NCBI GenBank assembly: GCA_016508695.1
Contig: VNKQ01000014.1
Span: 1,116,001-1,180,000 of the forward strand
Source of the DNA: Hyphodiscus hymeniophilus
Lineage: Eukaryota > Ascomycota > Leotiomycetes > Helotiales > Hyphodiscaceae
Reading direction: 5' to 3'
DNA length: 64,000 bases
The notes under the pieces are model-generated. The model did no database searches. It was not told the origin of the DNA and saw nothing but the letters and a program-made list of their open reading frames with translations. Of this stretch, positions 60,300-64,000 are shown in pieces. The translations under genes and the position numbers were made by a program. Every line of letters starts with the position of its first letter. Position 1 is the stretch's first letter.

Positions 60300-60307
60300 T
60301 AATTTAA

Positions 60308-61821
60308 GGGATAGGTTATAATAAATTGCCTCCCGGCTAAAACAACTTTTTAGGAGTACACCTAATAGGTATCCTCGCTTAATTATAATAATTTGTATAT
60401 ATAAGCAAAGCTAAACTATATACTTTATTAAGGGGCGGGCTAAAATAACTTGCCTCCCGGCTAAACTAACTTATTTAAACCTACTTATAGGTATATATCT
60501 AGGAAGCTTCTCCTACTATACTAATTAGTATGCCTATAAAAGCATAAAATATATATTATTATATTAACTTATTAAAATTATAATCCGGATTTAACTTATA
60601 TTCCCTATCTTATATATTACTTTTAAACTCTTTTCCTTTAATTACCTTCTCTTGTAATATACTCTTTATAATTATTACTACGTCTTTAAGGCAATTATTT
60701 TTATATATAAAAGAAATCCCCCTTATATAATACCTTTCTCTTCTTATACTTAGCTTATATAAATTAATTTAATTATAATAAGCAAGTCTTTATAAATAAT
60801 AGTAAGTAGGGGGGACTATAAGTATTAAGGGATTTTATATTAAAAGCTAAAGAGTAAAGGCAAAAGAATATAAGAATATATTATCTTTGTTTATAATATA
60901 TATCTTAGCCTTATATACGTATATAAATTAGTATAAGTAAGCGAGGGTATTAAGTATACTCCCGAAAAGTTAGTTTAGCCGGGAGATAAGTTGTTTTAGC
61001 TTACCCCTTTATTAAATATTAATATATCCTTATTATTCTTAACTTTGCCTTAGCCTTTAAAATAGAATTACTAAATACTTATAATCTCCCCCCTTTAATT
61101 GTATATATAAACTTGTAATCTCATTAACTAATATATATCGTTATTAGTATCATAATAGGCTTATAACTAATACTCTTAATCCCCTCCTTATATTAGAGGT
61201 TTTAACTTTTAAGACCTATTCTTAACCTTATATATATATAGGAAAGGTAAAACCTATAATATATTAAAAGAAGTATTATATATTACCAAATTAAGTACTC
61301 GATAATTACTCTTAGCCTTTAAATTACCCCCTCTTTAGCCTTTATAATCCTTAAGTAACTTAGGTTATTAATTAGGCGAGTCTTTATTATTTATTTAGGC
61401 CTAAATTAATAGAGTTTTATTGCTTTAATAATAATGCGGATAATAAATAAATATATTAACTAATATAAGCCTAGTATTAAAAGGGAAAGAGGTTATATAA
61501 GGGGAATTTCTTTTATATATAAAGATAATTACCTTAAAGATATAATAATAATTATAAGAGATATATTTTAAAGGTAAGTAATATAGAAAGTTAAAGTTAA
61601 AGTTAAAATAATAATTATAATAATAAAACTTTTTAAAGATTATATACAAGATAAGGAATATAAGTTAAATCTAGATTACAATAAGTTAATATAATAATAT
61701 ATATCGCACGCTCTTACATATATATAATTTAATATAATAAGGAAAGCTTCTTAAATATATACTTATAAGTAGGATTAATCAAGTTATTTTAGCCGGGAGG
61801 CAAGTTATTATAGCCCGTCCC
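60308..61821. mobile_element. 950-bp-class DNA element split by a 576-bp relative
   Basis: Ends GGGATAGGTTATAATAAATT and inverted AAGTTATTATAGCCCGTCCC; TAATTTAA at 60300-60307 and 61822-61829. After removing the nested 576-bp element and its duplication, about 930 bp remain. Confidence 0.8.
60432..61007. mobile_element. 576-bp DNA element, TTTATTAA duplication
   Basis: Ends GGGGCGGGCTAAAATAACTT and inverted AAGTTGTTTTAGCTTACCCC. TTTATTAA duplicated exactly at 60424-60431 and 61008-61015. Inserted in the 60308-61821 element. Confidence 0.85.
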
Positions 61822-62203
61822 TAATTTAACTAAGGAATTTAGTATTTACTCTAATTCGCACTTTCCTTAGTTATAAATTTAACTAAAATAGTTTATTTTA
61901 AGTAATATTTAAAACTTATATTATATATTAATATAACTTTACTTATATAACTAATAATATAACCTAATAAATAAGCTTTTAAAAAACCTTACGTAATTTT
62001 ATAGCTTATATAATTACTAGCTATAAACTCTAATGAAGCTAAGTATAAGCTTACTCTTAATCTTATTTAAACTAGTGTTAACCTAGTTAAACTTAGTTAA
62101 CCCGGGTTAACCAGAGTTAAACCCTAACTTTTATATAATATATAGTTTAGCCTTATATTAAACATAATTAGCCCTGGTCAAATGCTTAGTAGTATTATAT
62201 TAG

Positions 62204-63106
62204 TAATATAATAACAAGAGATATTCTAAGTAATTATCTTTGTATAAAGACTTAGAAATAAATTTTTTAATCTTATTAATAATATTATTATTATTATAGA
62301 ATCTAATTTTAATCTAGTCTAAAAGCTAAGAAAGATACTAGTAATAATTACTATAAAATATAATTAAGAATTATAATACTTATTTATAAAAGGTTATAAT
62401 AAGTATAAACTCTCAAAAGATATACTTGGAGTATTTTAATATTATTTAGTAATTAATTTGATCTTTAAATTGAATATAAGGTAATATAGTTATATAAGCA
62501 TTAAAACTTAATAAAATTAAAATCTAAGTACTAAAGTATTATAGATATGTTTATATATATATATAATGGACTCTTTCTTATTAATGTAACTTTTATTAAT
62601 TAACGTAATATTTGTTAAGCTATTAAAGTATAAATTAAAGAAGGTTTAAAAGTGTAAGGAGAAAAGCTAGTAAGTGACTTTCTAATGAAGTTTTATTTTG
62701 TTTTATATATTGCTACATTAGGTAGACTAGTATTCTTTGCTCCTATTAAGACTATAGCTCTTACTAGTGCCTAAAGCTATAAGTATTACAGAAGGCATGT
62801 AAAATTACGAATTAAGATACTCTGTAAAAGCTTTTAGCCTCAAATCAAATGATTCCTGTAGTATATTATCTATATCCTAATGGGATAGTACCGCTATCCT
62901 ACTAAGTATAAATAGTGTTATGGCATTTATACTAAGTTTACTACTATATATAGTACTTATTATATCTTCCAATAGAAAGAGAGTAGGTAGTATACTATTT
63001 GGCTAGTCCAAACTAGTTATAATTGTACGAGTATTACTACACAGTATTGGCAATATTGGGCTGAAGTGTTATAGTGAAATCCTTACTTAAGGGTATAATA
63101 TATAAT
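62204..63106. other. unassigned sequence between repeats
   Basis: About 0.9 kb that matches none of the repeat families I could trace in the window; its second half (62690-63090) is visibly less AT-rich. No open frame or RNA gene recognised. Confidence 0.4.
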
Positions 63107-64000
63107 GGGACGGGCTATAATAACTTGCCTCCCGGCTAAAACAACTTAGTTAATCCTACCTATATGTATATATCTAGGAAGCTTTTCCCGCTATATTAAT
63201 TTATATACGCGCAAGAGTATATAATATATATTATTATATTAACTTATTATAATCCGGATTTAACACATATTCCTTATCTTACATATAACCCTTAAAAGGT
63301 TTTATTATTATAATTATAATTATAATTGTAACTTTAACTTTTATTATTTATATTACTTACTTTTATAAGATATCTTTTATAATTATTATTATATCTTTAA
63401 AGTAATTATCTTTATATAAAAGAAATTCTCTTTATATAACCCCTTTCCCTTTTAGTATTAAGCTTATATTAGTTAATATATCCGTCTACTATTTACGCTA
63501 TTACTAGGGCAATAGAACTCTACTAATTTAGGCCTAAATAAATAATAAAGACTCGCCTAACTAGTAACCTAAGTTACTTAAAGATCGCAAGGGCTAAAGA
63601 GGGAAGTTTAAAGGCAAAGAGTAATTATCGAGTACTCGATTTAGTAATACGTAATACTCCTCCTAATATACTATAGGTTTTACCTTTCCTATATATATAT
63701 ATAAGGCTAAGAATAGGTCTTAAAACCTCTAGTATAAGGAGGGGATCGAGAGTATCGGTTATAAGCCTATTATAATACTAATAATAATATATATTAGTTA
63801 GTAAGATTACTCCCCTATTAGACTTGCGCTTTTATTACTTATATAATAACAAGGCAAGCCAAGTAACTATTAAATTATATACTAATAGCCAGGGGGAAAG
63901 AGACTACTCGTAAGTACTTAGAGTACTTTATAATAAGGATATATTAATATTTGGCAAAGTATATAATTTATTTAGCCTTGCTTATATATACAAATTACTA
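63107..64000. mobile_element. 950-bp-class DNA element, cut by window end
   Basis: GGGACGGGCTATAATAACTT at 63107 followed by the right-hand internal sequence of the class in inverse orientation (CTAGGAAGCTTTTCCCGC, TAATCCGGATTTAAC). About 894 bp are present, so only the last 50-60 bp and the opposite terminus lie beyond the window. Confidence 0.75.

Larger units (their letters stand above)
32455..62203. mobile_element. 0.8-kb TAGGGGC-ended element, split by 29 kb of nested insertions
   Basis: The left half (32455-32854) and right half (about 61822-62203) together correspond to the complete copy at 54975-55766 in reverse orientation. They join at TAATTYAAYTA, present at 32844-32854 and 61822-61832. 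The left end is TAGGGGCACTAGTATAAGT. The right end is eroded. Everything between is later insertion. Confidence 0.6.
29391..64000. other. RIP-affected AT-rich heterochromatic repeat block
   Basis: About 34.6 kb with extreme TpA enrichment, depletion of CpA/TpG, and stop codons in every frame; in the whole block only one open frame reaches 74 codons (61425-61649), and it lies inside a repeat. Duplicated copies differ mainly by C/T and G/A transitions. This is what RIP does to repeats. It is made of nested LTR retrotransposons and non-autonomous DNA elements, itemised below. Confidence 0.93.

Noticed and set aside
61425..61649. 74-codon minus-strand frame in the AT-rich block
   Set aside because: Composed almost only of Tyr, Phe, Ile and Asn codons inside a transposon copy; a product of base composition.

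Overview
The window is nuclear DNA of a filamentous ascomycete (Pezizomycotina). Genes are split by short introns (about 44-130 nt, GT-AG with one likely GC-AG), and gene content is typical: a secreted GH3 beta-glucosidase, a Grr1-type F-box protein, RPL16, AIM18 and a dispersed 5S rRNA gene. From about 29.4 kb to the end the DNA is an AT-rich, TpA-rich block of wrecked transposons, the signature of repeat-induced point mutation (RIP). A leotiomycete host would fit, but that is a guess from general character, not a demonstrated placement.

Layout of the gene-bearing part (1-29.4 kb). A 5'-truncated GH3 beta-glucosidase (1-2278) is followed by gene-poor DNA. Then comes a compact two-gene locus that I consider the most interesting feature: a small secreted precursor with three near-identical repeats separated by Kex2 (KR) sites (4399-4719, minus) facing a membrane-anchored UstYa-family (DUF3328) oxidase with both HxxHC motifs (5770-6802, plus). 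This is the minimal signature of a dikaritin-type fungal RiPP pathway (ustiloxin, phomopsin and asperipin relatives). A diverged but well-paired 5S rRNA gene lies at 8309-8427. A secreted GH23-like lysozyme with a C-terminal LysM domain (10795-12242) converges on a grrA-like F-box/LRR gene (12957-14908). Then follow an acyl-CoA synthetase (15973-18038), ribosomal protein uL13/RPL16 (19103-20047), a membrane-anchored ubiquitin-like/BAG cochaperone (21519-22816), a divergent dithiol glutaredoxin (23326-23739), AIM18 (23944-25131), a possible tiny spliced membrane protein (26469-26789), and a frameshifted TauD/TfdA dioxygenase pseudogene (27229-28200) close to the heterochromatin edge.

Layout of the AT-rich part (29.4-64 kb). 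I see no intact gene. It is a multi-layer nest. Two full-length Ty1/Copia elements of about 8.3 kb with about 265-bp LTRs lie head to head (32874-41173 minus; 41363-52277 plus), followed by a 5'-truncated third copy ending at 59775. All three carry the reverse-transcriptase motif as YINN instead of YVDD. Into and around them are inserted several non-autonomous DNA elements: a family with GGG...GCTAT-type inverted ends and 8-bp target duplications in sizes of about 361, 578 and 900-950 bp; a GC-richer 0.74-0.84-kb element with TA duplications; a 0.8-kb element with TAG(T/G)GGC ends; an 853-bp foldback palindrome; a Tc1-like MITE; and two solo LTRs. Target duplications are readable for many of them, so the order of insertion can be partly reconstructed. 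Exon boundaries below were worked out by eye from splice signals and frame continuity. No database search was run.
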